Shown here: positions 1 through 8,700 of the stretch, one piece after another
Numbering within the stretch: the stretch's first letter is position 1
Layout of the letters: the number at the start of each line of letters is the position of its first letter
Source: a bacterium
GTDB lineage: Bacteria; Verrucomicrobiota; Verrucomicrobiae; Opitutales; Opitutaceae
Assembly: GCA_021780625.1 (NCBI GenBank)
Contig: JAJXYI010000587.1
Span: forward strand, 1 to 19,295
DNA: 19,295 nucleotides
Reading direction: 5' to 3'
The notes under the pieces: model-generated
Told to the model about the DNA's origin: nothing
Seen by the model: the letters and a program-made list of their open reading frames with translations, nothing else
Database searches by the model: none
Program-made: the position numbers and the translations under genes

Positions 1-11
1 GCGATGCCGGA

Positions 12-653
12 ATGACTTCCTTTTCATCCCGTGATGCTTCCAAGGCATCACCCGCTTCGATGGATTTCGCCGCCTCCCGGCGTTTGACGCCGCGCCAGGG
101 ACGTGGTCTCCTGCGACGCGAAGCCCCGTGCCCCTGTTTCCTCCTACCCTACCTCCCGCCCCGCCTCTCGTCCGCCTTCGCCCAGATGAACGCCGACCCC
201 GAGGTCATGCGCTTCTTTCCCGCCACGCTCTCCGCGGACGAGTCCAGGGCATCCTATTTCCGGATACGCTCCACGCTCGAGGCCCGCGGCTGGGGCCTTT
301 GGGCCGTGGAAGCCGATGGTTGCTTCGCGGGATTCACAGGGCTGGCCGAACCGGCCTTCCAGGCGCCGTTCACGCCGTGTGTCGAGATCGGCTGGAGGCT
401 TCGCCGCGAATTCTGGGGCCGGGGCGTCGCGTTCACCGCGGCCACCCAGGCCATCGATCACGCGTTCACGCGACTCCGCCTGCCTGAGCTGGTCTCGTTC
501 ACCTCGGTCCACAACCTCCGCTCCCGGACGCTCATGGAGCGCCTCGGCTTCGCGCGCAACTCCCTGGAGGACTTCGACCACCCCTCCCTCCAGGCCGGCA
601 GCCCGCTCCGGCACCATGTGCTCTACCGCATGCCCGCGGACGCCCCCGTCTGA
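12..653 (+). CDS. GNAT-family N-acetyltransferase (RimJ/RimL type), N-terminus doubtful
   Basis: This is a probable acetyl-CoA-dependent N-acetyltransferase of the RimJ/RimL-like GNAT group; the acceptor is unknown. From about residue 57 the protein looks canonical. NADPEVMRFFP is followed by the GLWAVE strand, an EIGWRL strand and the acetyl-CoA pyrophosphate loop region WGRGVA. The C-terminal part reads SFTSVHNLRSRTLMERLGF, as in typical family members. The first 55 residues are odd. They do not show the usual RLxLRPW-type first strand, and they include a stem-loop at 78-92 (CGGCG, 5-nt loop, CGCCG). The true start may be ATG at 60 or a later non-canonical codon, or the 5' end may be damaged by a frameshift. 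The 3' end overlaps the convergent oxidoreductase gene by 31 bp. I am fairly sure of the family and unsure of the start and of whether the gene is functional. Confidence 0.75.
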   Translation: MTSFSSRDASKASPASMDFAASRRLTPRQGRGLLRREAPCPCFLLPYLPPRLSSAFAQMNADPEVMRFFPATLSADESRASYFRIRSTLEARGWGLWAVEADGCFAGFTGLAEPAFQAPFTPCVEIGWRLRREFWGRGVAFTAATQAIDHAFTRLRLPELVSFTSVHNLRSRTLMERLGFARNSLEDFDHPSLQAGSPLRHHVLYRMPADAPV

Positions 654-1696
654 GGCGACGCCGGTTGAGCCTCGCGCCGCACCCGCGGCGCAACCCGGGT
701 GCCGAGCAGTTCGATCGCCCGGAGTATCTGGCCATGCGTCAGGCGCCGGTTGTCGAGCAGCACGGTGAACCGCGACAGCCCACCCAGCGCGGCATCCTCG
801 GCAAGGATCTTCGCAGCGACGGCCTCGGGGTCGCCCACCAGCAGAGCCCCCGCCGGCCCGCAGGCCGCGTCGTACTGCCCCCGCGTCGCCGGCGGCCATC
901 CCCTCTCCCGCCCAAGCTGGCCAAACAGTTCCTGAAAGCCCGGCCAAAACCCCTCCCGCGCCGCCTCCCCGGTGTCCGCCAAAAAACCCATCGAGTGAAC
1001 GCCCACTACCAGCCGCTCCGGACCGTGGCCCGCCGCATGCCCCGCCTCCCGATACAGGTCGATCAATGCCCGGAATTGGGCCGGCTGCCCGCCGATGATG
1101 GCCACCATCAGCGGCAGCCCAAGCGAGCCGGCGCGAATGAACGACTGAGGCGTCCCGCCGACCCCCACCCACACCGGCAGTGGATCCTGCAGCGGCCGCG
1201 GATACACACCCTGGTCCTCCAGCGGCGCCCGGTGCCTGCCACTCCAGCTGACCCTCGGCGCCCCCCGGATCTTCAGCAGTAGCCCCAGTTTCTCCGAAAA
1301 CAGCGAGTCGTAGTCGTCGAGGTCGAATCCAAAGAGAGGATACGATTCGATGAACGATCCGCGACCCACCGTGATCTCCGCGCGGCCGCCCGACACCAGG
1401 TCCAGCAACGCGAACTGCTGGAAAACGCGCACCGGATCGTCCGAACTGAGCACCGTCACCGCGCTGGTCAGCCGAATGCGCCGCGTGCGCGCCGCCACCG
1501 CCGCGAGCAGCACGACCGGCGCCGACGAGACGTAGTCGGGCCGGTGGTGCTCGCCGATGCCGAACACATCGAGCCCCACCTCGTCGGCCAGCGCCGCCTG
1601 CTCAAGCAGCTCCCGCACGCGTCCGGCATCGCCCGTGCGTCCGCTCCCCTCAGGGTCCAACCCCGTCGCAACAAAGCTGTCCACTCCGATTTGCAC
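623..1696 (-). CDS. LLM-class flavin-dependent oxidoreductase (luciferase-like monooxygenase family)
   Basis: This is a probable cytoplasmic FMN- or F420-type flavin oxidoreductase with the bacterial-luciferase TIM-barrel fold; the substrate is unknown. The sequence closely follows the subgroup often called LLM_2I7G (TIGR03858-like). It has an N-terminal QIGVDSF strand, then ADEVGLDVFGIGEHH, RIRLTSAVTVLSSDDPVRVF, GRAEITVGRGSFIESYPLFG, the GVYPRPLQDPLPVWVGVGG strand and a C-terminal ILRAIELLGTRVAP. I chose GTG at 1694-1696, giving 357 aa, because family members begin close to QIGVDSF and a GGGATGGG purine-rich stretch lies just upstream. A GTG at 1718-1720 would add eight residues. The gene is transcribed divergently from the hybrid kinase, and its tail overlaps the GNAT gene. 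Length is normal for the family. Confidence 0.9.
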   Translation of the reverse strand: MQIGVDSFVATGLDPEGSGRTGDAGRVRELLEQAALADEVGLDVFGIGEHHRPDYVSSAPVVLLAAVAARTRRIRLTSAVTVLSSDDPVRVFQQFALLDLVSGGRAEITVGRGSFIESYPLFGFDLDDYDSLFSEKLGLLLKIRGAPRVSWSGRHRAPLEDQGVYPRPLQDPLPVWVGVGGTPQSFIRAGSLGLPLMVAIIGGQPAQFRALIDLYREAGHAAGHGPERLVVGVHSMGFLADTGEAAREGFWPGFQELFGQLGRERGWPPATRGQYDAACGPAGALLVGDPEAVAAKILAEDAALGGLSRFTVLLDNRRLTHGQILRAIELLGTRVAPRVRREAQPASPQTGASAGMR

Positions 1697-1870
1697 ACGC
1701 CCATCCCGACATCTTTCCACAAAGGCTCACGCAAAATCGATGCGCCCCGCAGCATCGCACCGTAACTCTCGCCTCCAAAAGTCCTCGGCATATGCCGCTT
1801 CTCCGATAAGTTCGTCGCTGTCCCCGAGGTGCGTGGCGCGCCCCGGCGCACGTACCCGACCTGCGAAACG
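1697..1870. promoter_or_regulatory. Divergent intergenic region between oxidoreductase and hybrid kinase genes
   Basis: This 174-bp stretch lies between two divergently transcribed genes and should hold both promoters. I could not identify a convincing -35/-10 pair on either strand. The clearest structure is the 12-bp palindrome at 1786-1797. A GTG at 1829 is in frame with the kinase and could be an alternative kinase start. Confidence 0.4.
1786..1797. promoter_or_regulatory. 12-bp perfect palindrome CGGCATATGCCG, candidate operator
   Basis: CGGCATATGCCG equals its own reverse complement. It lies in the divergent intergenic region, 90 bp upstream of the oxidoreductase start and 74 bp upstream of the kinase start. 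Binding of a dimeric regulator is an inference from symmetry and position only. Confidence 0.3.
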
Positions 1871-3901
1871 ATGACCGCCCCCGACACTTCGCTCGCAGAG
1901 AATCGCCGCCACCCCATCAACAGGCACTGGGTCCGGGCCGCCATCGGCGTCGCGGCGCTGGGCTACGGGATGCTCGCAGTCATCGGTACCTTCGTGCTGC
2001 CCGTCGGGCCGGTCGACCAGCTCCAGGAAATCATACCGGCCCTCATCGCCGCCGCCGCCTTCGTGGCCTACAGGCGCCACCCAAACGTTTCGTCGGTGGT
2101 GGTGCTGTTCGTCGTCTGGCTGCAATTGACCGCAAACATCGCCCTGCGGGGCAGCTACCTCGAGACCTCCACCCTCGTCTTCCCGCTGCTCATTTTCGTC
2201 TCAGGCCTGCTCTTCGGCCCGCGCGCCTCGCTCTTCGCCGCACTCATAAGCGCGATCTCCGTGCCGCTCGCCTTCCTGCTCAGCGGCCGCTGGGCATCGC
2301 AGACTCCCGCCCTGAGGACCATCGATGTGCAACAGCTCGTCTCCGTGGAGGTCGTGTTCGCCGCCACCACCGCCCTGGCTTGGGTCGCCCTGCGCTCCTA
2401 CCAGACCGTGCTCGACACCTCGGAACGTCTGCGCCTGCGCTTCACCGAGTTGTTCGATCACGCGCCCGACGGCCTGCTCGAGGTCGACGCCACGGGGCTC
2501 ATTCGCGCGGCCAATCAGTCGGCTGCACGCCTGCTCGGCGAGCCCAAGGACCGCCTGCTCGGCGCCGCCTTCGCGGACATGCTCACACGCGCAGGCGCCC
2601 CCACCCCCGCCGACCCTCATGCCCCCCCGGGCACCACCCTCACCCTGGAACTCACCCGGGGAGACCCTCCCGAACGCAGGATCGTGGAGCTGCTCGTCGG
2701 AGGCGAACGGCGGCCCGGCGACAGGCACTTCCTCGTGCTGCGCGACGTCACCGATCGCCGAATACTCGAGGACGGGATCGCCCACGCACAGAGGCTCGAG
2801 ACCATAGGCCGCCTCGCCGGGAGCGTGGCGCACGATTTCAACAATCTGCTCACCGTGGTCGGCGGCAACGCCTCGCTGCTCGTCGAGGATCCCAACCCCG
2901 AGACCCGCGAGGTCGCCCGCGAAATCCTCGACGCGAAACACCGCGGCTCCACGCTCACACGCCAGCTGCTTGCCTTCTCCCGCCGCGAAATCCGACAGGT
3001 CGAGCACCTCGATCTCGTCGAGCTCGTCGACGGCCTCTCCCGCCTGCTCAAGCGCCTGCTGGGCGAACAGCACGTCCTGCGCATCGAGGGAACCCGGCCC
3101 GCTCAGGTGCTTGCCGACCGCGGTCAGCTCGAACAGGTGGTGATCAACCTCGTGAGCAACGCACGCGACGCCATGCCCGGCGGCGGAGAGGTCCGCCTGT
3201 GCGTGCGCCCCGTGCACGGCGACGAAGGCCGCGCGCTGGGCTGCGCGTTCCCCGAGAAGCAGCGCGTGCTGCTGGAGGTCGCCGACTCGGGTATCGGCAT
3301 GCCCCCTGCCGTCAAGGCCCGGCTCTTTGAGCCGTTCTTCACCACCAAGCCCCGCGGCACCGGCACGGGCCTGGGCCTGTTCACCGTCAAACGTATCGTC
3401 GACCACTGTCATGGCTCCCTCGCTGTCGACAGCGAACCCGGCCGTGGCACCCGCCTGCGCGCCTTCTTCCCGATGGCCGATGGTACAACCCCCGCTCCCA
3501 ACCTCCACGACGAGGAGCCCGCCCACCGTCGCGCAGGCACGGGAACCATTCTCCTGGTCGAGGACGACCCCTCCGTGCGCAAGGTCGCTGAGCGTTTCCT
3601 GGTTCGCGCGGGATACCACGTGCTCACCGCTTCACAAAGCGACGAAGCACTCGCCCACGTGGCCTCCGGCTCCCATATCGACCTTCTGCTCACCGACATC
3701 GTCATGCCCGGCCAAAGCGGACTCGACCTCGCAGCCGTGCTCCGCGAACGCAGACCCGATCTGAGAATTCTGTACATGAGCGGTTACTTCGAGTCCTCCA
3801 ACGCCGATGCGATCAAACCCGAGCCCGGGTTGCTCCTGCAAAAGCCGTTCACTGAAGACGAGTTGCTGGGCCGCGTGGCCACCCTGCTCGGCGGGCACTG
3901 A
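1871..3901 (+). CDS. Membrane hybrid histidine kinase (6 TM, PAS, HisKA, HATPase, REC)
   Basis: This is an inner-membrane hybrid sensor kinase of the CckA/NtrB-like type, 676 aa from ATG 1871. About six hydrophobic segments span residues 20-176. A PAS-like domain follows at about 185-300 (FTELFDHAPDGLLEVDATG). The HisKA domain carries the phosphorylatable histidine at 321 in AHDFNNLLT. The ATPase domain is intact: N-box Asn430 (NLVSNARDAM), G1 DSGIGMP at 472, FEPFFTTK, and G2 GTGTGLGL at 496-503. A C-terminal receiver has acidic residues in VEDD (564-566), phospho-acceptor Asp609 in LLLTDIVMPG, and Lys658. There is no DNA-binding domain, so output must pass to another protein. I preferred ATG 1871 over in-frame GTG 1829 because the latter adds only 14 uncharacteristic residues. 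GH28 follows 78 bp downstream and may be co-transcribed. Confidence 0.93.
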   Translation: MTAPDTSLAENRRHPINRHWVRAAIGVAALGYGMLAVIGTFVLPVGPVDQLQEIIPALIAAAAFVAYRRHPNVSSVVVLFVVWLQLTANIALRGSYLETSTLVFPLLIFVSGLLFGPRASLFAALISAISVPLAFLLSGRWASQTPALRTIDVQQLVSVEVVFAATTALAWVALRSYQTVLDTSERLRLRFTELFDHAPDGLLEVDATGLIRAANQSAARLLGEPKDRLLGAAFADMLTRAGAPTPADPHAPPGTTLTLELTRGDPPERRIVELLVGGERRPGDRHFLVLRDVTDRRILEDGIAHAQRLETIGRLAGSVAHDFNNLLTVVGGNASLLVEDPNPETREVAREILDAKHRGSTLTRQLLAFSRREIRQVEHLDLVELVDGLSRLLKRLLGEQHVLRIEGTRPAQVLADRGQLEQVVINLVSNARDAMPGGGEVRLCVRPVHGDEGRALGCAFPEKQRVLLEVADSGIGMPPAVKARLFEPFFTTKPRGTGTGLGLFTVKRIVDHCHGSLAVDSEPGRGTRLRAFFPMADGTTPAPNLHDEEPAHRRAGTGTILLVEDDPSVRKVAERFLVRAGYHVLTASQSDEALAHVASGSHIDLLLTDIVMPGQSGLDLAAVLRERRPDLRILYMSGYFESSNADAIKPEPGLLLQKPFTEDELLGRVATLLGGH

Positions 3902-3979
3902 TCCGCACGCCGACTCTCAGTGCGACCAGGGGAGAGCGCTTGCACCGCGCCCGCACCGGGGCATTGGTTGAGGCACCCC

Positions 3980-5656
3980 ATGAAATCCCTGTCGTTCCTC
4001 CCCGCCACCGGAGGCTTCCTTCTCCGCGGCCCCCTGTTCACCGCCTGCCTGGTCGCCGCGCTGCACGCGGCCACCCCTCCGGCCTCCTTCGATGTCCGTG
4101 CCCTGGGCGCCAAAGGCGACGGCCATACCCTCGACACCGCCGCCATCAACCGCGCCATCGACGAAGCCGCAGCCGCGGGCGGTGGCACCGTCACCTTCCC
4201 CGCCGGCACCTATCTGAGCTATTCCATCCACCTGCGCAGCCATGTCGCCCTCTACCTCGACCAAGGCGCCCGCATCCTCGCCGCCGATCCCCCCCCCGTC
4301 GGCACCCCCGGCGGCTACGACGCACCCGAACCCAACCCCTCCAACGAATATCAGGACTTCGGCCACACCCACTGGCACAACAGCCTCATCTGGGGCGAAA
4401 ATGTCCAGGATGTCTCCATCCTCGGACCCGGCATGATCGACGGAGAGGGACTCAGCCGCGGCTTCGGCCGCAAAGACGGCCCCCCGGGACTCCATACCCA
4501 CTGGCCCAAACACGGCGACGTCACTCCGGGCGTCACCGGCACCTTCACCCCCGGCCCCTTCGGCTGGCCCAGCGCCCACGACGCCCTCCCCGCCGGCGTC
4601 GGCAACAAGGCCATAGCCCTCAAAAACTGCCGCAACATCATCCTCCGCGACTTCACAATCTTTCACGCCGGCCACTTCGGCATCCTCGCCACCGCCGCCG
4701 ACAACCTCACCATCGACAACCTCAAGATCGATACCAACCGCGATGGCATGGACATCGATTGCTGTCAGAACGTCCATATCGCGAACTGCACCGTCAATTC
4801 CCCCTACGACGACGGCATATGTCTGAAAAGCAGCTTCGCCCTCGGCTATAAGCGACCCACCGAAAACGTCACGATCACCAACTGCCAGGTCAGCGGCTTC
4901 GAGGAAGGCTCACTGCTCGACGGAACCTTCAAGAAGGACCCCAACCCCAGAGGCCGACCCACCGGCCGCATCAAGCTCGGCACCGAGGCCAACGGCGGGT
5001 TCAAGAACATCGCCATCTCCAACTGCACCTTTGACTACTGCTGCGGTCTCGCCCTCGAGGAGGTCGACGGCGGCTCGATGCAGAACATCGTCGTCTCCAA
5101 TCTCACCATGCGCGACATCGTCAACGCGCCGATCTACATCTGCCTGGGTGCTCGGCTGCGTGGACCTAATCACCCGCCCATCGGCACAGCCCGCCGCATC
5201 AAAATCAGTTCCGTGGTCGCCTCCGGCGTCTCCTCCCCCCAGGGCATCATCATCGACGGCGTCGCCGGCCACCCGGTGCAGGACCTGTCCCTGAGCGACA
5301 TCCTCATCCGCTTCAACGGTCAGGTGAAAACCGCGCCCACCTCCTATGCGGTCCCCAATTTCGCCAAAGCCTACCCCGAGCCCAGCGTCTACGGCACCCT
5401 GCCCGCCTACGGCCTGTTCGCCCGCCACGTCCAAGGCCTCACCCTCGACCACGTCGAACTCCAACTCTCCTCACCCGACGCCCGCCCCGCGCTCCTACTC
5501 GATCACGTCGCCGACGCAGAACTCCTCCGCCTGCGCGCCGATCACGCGCCCACCACGCCGATTCTCGTACAAAACGATGTCACCGGCCTCGAGGTGCGCG
5601 ACTGTCGCGATGTCCTCGACACGCCAGCCCCCGCCGTCGCCACCCCACGACCCTAA
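3980..5656 (+). CDS. Secreted GH28-family glycoside hydrolase (polygalacturonase/rhamnogalacturonase-like)
   Basis: This is a probable exported pectin-active hydrolase with a right-handed parallel beta-helix, 558 aa. The chosen ATG has TTGAGG about 6 nt upstream and begins a signal peptide (MKSLSF, a hydrophobic stretch, and a likely ALHA cleavage site). The mature part opens with FDVRALGAKGDGHTLDTAAI, the typical GH28/pectate-lyase-3 N-terminus. Catalytic acids are visible: NRDGMDID (Asp255, Asp258) matches the NTDGxD motif, and YDDGICLKS (Asp277, Asp278) matches the DD motif. GRIK at 329-332 matches the RIK motif. The usual GHG histidine motif is not seen; GFEEGSLLDGT occupies that region. 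Exact substrate (homogalacturonan, rhamnogalacturonan or other) cannot be told. It sits between two hybrid kinase genes, which suggests carbohydrate-responsive control. Confidence 0.9.
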   Translation: MKSLSFLPATGGFLLRGPLFTACLVAALHAATPPASFDVRALGAKGDGHTLDTAAINRAIDEAAAAGGGTVTFPAGTYLSYSIHLRSHVALYLDQGARILAADPPPVGTPGGYDAPEPNPSNEYQDFGHTHWHNSLIWGENVQDVSILGPGMIDGEGLSRGFGRKDGPPGLHTHWPKHGDVTPGVTGTFTPGPFGWPSAHDALPAGVGNKAIALKNCRNIILRDFTIFHAGHFGILATAADNLTIDNLKIDTNRDGMDIDCCQNVHIANCTVNSPYDDGICLKSSFALGYKRPTENVTITNCQVSGFEEGSLLDGTFKKDPNPRGRPTGRIKLGTEANGGFKNIAISNCTFDYCCGLALEEVDGGSMQNIVVSNLTMRDIVNAPIYICLGARLRGPNHPPIGTARRIKISSVVASGVSSPQGIIIDGVAGHPVQDLSLSDILIRFNGQVKTAPTSYAVPNFAKAYPEPSVYGTLPAYGLFARHVQGLTLDHVELQLSSPDARPALLLDHVADAELLRLRADHAPTTPILVQNDVTGLEVRDCRDVLDTPAPAVATPRP

Positions 5657-5668
5657 GTCCCGCAGCGC

Positions 5669-5692
5669 CACTCCCCGCCTCCTCGGGGAGTG
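5669..5692 (+). terminator. Strong hairpin after GH28 (9-bp perfect stem)
   Basis: CACTCCCCG and CGGGGAGTG pair perfectly around a 6-nt loop, starting 13 bp after the GH28 stop codon. There is no U-tract. Its position and stability suggest a terminator or an mRNA 3' stabilising structure between GH28 and the downstream kinase. Confidence 0.5.
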
Positions 5693-5709
5693 AGTATAAG
5701 CACTCATCA

Positions 5710-5731
5710 TCAAGCGGTTTCCACCGCTTGA
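5710..5731 (+). terminator. Second hairpin (8-bp perfect stem) before the large kinase gene
   Basis: TCAAGCGG and CCGCTTGA pair perfectly around TTTCCA. This is the second of two stems in the 119-bp gap between GH28 and the OB-array kinase. No T-run follows. It may reinforce termination or act in the leader of the kinase mRNA. Confidence 0.4.
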
Positions 5732-5775
5732 ACGCATCGGCCTGATCGTGTGGTCTCCTCGCACCCCGACGATCC

Positions 5776-8700
5776 ATGCGAAGTCATTCACAGGTCACTT
5801 CGCCCCTGTCCCTGCAGCCCCTCCTCGGCCGCCTGCTGGCGCTCGCCGTGCTGCTGCTCGTGCCCACCCTCCGAGCCCAGGACCCAACCCGTTCCACCTT
5901 CCTCAATGCCAGCGATTTTTGGATGCAGTCCGAGGACAGGCGTCTGGTCCCCCATCCCGCCGATTTCACTCTCGTCGTCGGGTACTGCGATCCCGAATGG
6001 CGCGTGTTCTGGGGTTTCGACCACGGCACAGGTGTGTTCCTGCCGCTGACCACCCGGCCCCTCGCCCTGCTCCCAGGGCAGCGCGTCCGTCTGCAGGGCA
6101 AAATCTCAACCGCCGGCTTCGACGTCACCCGCGCCACCGTGCTAGGCACGATGTCCCTGATCCCCGTCCACGATGCCACGCGGAGCATCATGGATTCGTC
6201 GGTGCACAACATCACCGAGGTCGGCTTCGACGCCTATGTCGACCGACAATCCCTATCCGATCCAAGCCATATCCTCCTCAATACGATCGTCGACGGACAC
6301 CGCGTCGCACTTCGCGTCCTAAATCTGCCCGCCGTCTCCCCGCCCTCGCTCGAGGGCGCCTTCATTCACGCCCAAGGTCTGTATGTCTGGACAGCCGATT
6401 CCTCCGGCATGCTGCACCACATCGACGTCTACGTCACCGGTTTTGCCAACATCCGCGTGCTGCATTGGCTGTCATCCGACCCCCGTTTCAACGCCCCGCT
6501 CGTAAAAATCGACTCGCTCAACTCGGTGTCCGAAGGTTCCTGGGTCCACGTGGCAGGCCGCGTGCAAAACGCAGCCCCGGGCACCAAGGTCGTGATTCGC
6601 GACGGCACCGGCCAGCTCGAGGTCGATTCCGCGCAAACCAACTACCTCACGCACGGCGACGAAATTGAGGCGGTCGGCATGGTTCGCGGCCGTGGCCCGA
6701 GCCTGAGCCTGACCGACGCCTTCTACCGGCACGCGGGCACCCGCGCGCACACTGCGCTCTCCGCCGAAGCGCAAAGCATCCGCCTGCGCCTCGCCGACGA
6801 CATCACCAATCTCAGCCTCACCGAAGCCGCAAAAGGCTACTACGTTCGCCTCATGGCCGTCGTCACCTGGTCCTCCCCCAATGCCCGATTCTTCTTCGTG
6901 CAGGACGCCAGCGGAGGGCTCAAAATCAACCTCGCCCCCAACGCTCCGGCTCCTCCACCCGCCGGCCGCCTCGTCGATGTGACGGGGACCACCGTCGCGG
7001 GCCGGCTGGCGCCCGGCGTACAGGCCACCGATGTGCGCAGTCTGTCCGATCTGAATATTCCGGAGCCCCGCCGCCTCACGCTCGACCAGGCCCTCACGGG
7101 GTATGACGAGTATAGCTACGTGGAAATCGAGGGCTATCTGCGGACCATTAAACCCGTCTCCGCACGGCTCAAGGTCGATTTCTCCACCCCCGCCGGCAAT
7201 TTCACCGCCTTCCTCCCCCCCGATTCCAATCTCTCCAAAGCGCTCCACTCCGTGGTGCTGGTGCGGGGTGTCTGCACACGCATCGCCGACACACACGGGC
7301 GCCCCGGAGGCCTCGTGCTCTGGGTCCAGTCCACCGAGGGCATCAGCATCGAGTCCTCCTTCCCCGCCGACCCCGCCTCCGTGCCCTACCGCTCCATTTC
7401 CGAGCTCAATCGCTTCTCCGGCAAAACCCACACTCGCTGGGTGCGCACTCAAGGCATCGTCACGCTCCAGATTCCCGGACGCTACCTGTATCTGCAGGAA
7501 GGCAACGAAAGCCTGAAGGTGCTCGACCGCACCACCAAGCCCCTTTCGCCCGGCTCCCGCGTCCAGCTGATGGGGCTGCAGGGACAGGAGGGCGCCCACT
7601 TCGTCCTGCGCGAGGCCACCATCCTGCACACCGGCCCCGGCACAAGCCCCGCCCCCACTTCGATCGAACCGGCTGCAATGCCCTCGGACGCCCTCGATGG
7701 ACGCCTCGTGCGCATCCAGGGCACGCTCGTCGATGTCTCCCCCAGGCTCGGTCACCTCGTCTACGTGCTCCAGAGCAGCTCCAGCTTCGTCGAATGCCAT
7801 CTTCCGCTTCCCCAGCACCTGTCCACCGAGCCCCAGCCCAGCCTCGGTTCGCTCATTTCCGCGACCGGCGTGTATCGGCTCCAGTATGACGAATATCAGC
7901 GTCCCGCGGGCTTCGATGTCGACCTCCGCTCAGCCGCAGATCTGTCCGTCCTGCGCGCCGCGCCCTGGTGGACTCCCGAACGTGCGCTGCTCGTGAGCGT
8001 CAGCATGCTCGTCGCCCTGCTCCTCGGCCTGCTCTGGGCCTTCGCCCTGCACCGCAAAGTCGCAGCCCAGACCGCGGTCATCCGCAGCCAGCTCGAGAAG
8101 GAGTCGAAGCTCATGGCCGAACTCGAGCGCTCGTCCCGCCTCGAAGCACTCGGCATGCTCGCCGGCGGCATCGCCCACGATTTCAACAATCTGCTCACGA
8201 TCATCATCGGAAATCTCACGCTCTCCCGCATGGAGGAGGGCGTCGACGAAAAGGCGGGCCCCTTCCTCGACGAGGCAAACAAGGGCGCCCAGCGCGCCCG
8301 CGTGCTCGCACAGAAGCTCCTCACCTTCGCCCGCGGCGGCAGCCCCCTGCGCAAACCCGAACGCCTGCCCGAGATCGTGCGCGAAGCCGCCGAAAGCGCC
8401 TCCGAGGATGCGACCGCCGCGCGCTTCATCTTCGATTTCGACGAGGAGCTGTGGTCCGGTCTCCTCGATCGCGGGCAGATGCTCCAGGCCATCCACAACG
8501 TGACCGCCTACTCGCTCGGCTCCCTCCCCAAGGGCGGCACCCTCTCCTTCCGCGCCTGGAACGCCTCCCTCGCCGAAGGCGAAATCGGGTCGCTGAAGCC
8601 CGGCCCTTACCTCCATCTCGTCGTCGAGGACTCCGGCCCCGGCCTCGATCCCAAGGATCTTCGCCATCTGTTCGACCCGTATTCCGCCATCGACGCAGGG

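Noticed and set aside
2201..3619. 472-codon minus-strand frame opposite the first hybrid kinase
   Set aside because: Shadow of a GC-rich gene. No recognisable motif, and the kinase motifs on the plus strand are unambiguous.
3904..3924. Terminator after the first hybrid kinase
   Set aside because: Only a 5-bp stem (CGCAC/GTGCG) with an 11-nt loop and no T-run is present, too weak to call.
6472..7818. 448-codon minus-strand frame opposite the OB-array kinase
   Set aside because: Same shadow effect; low-complexity composition and no family resemblance.
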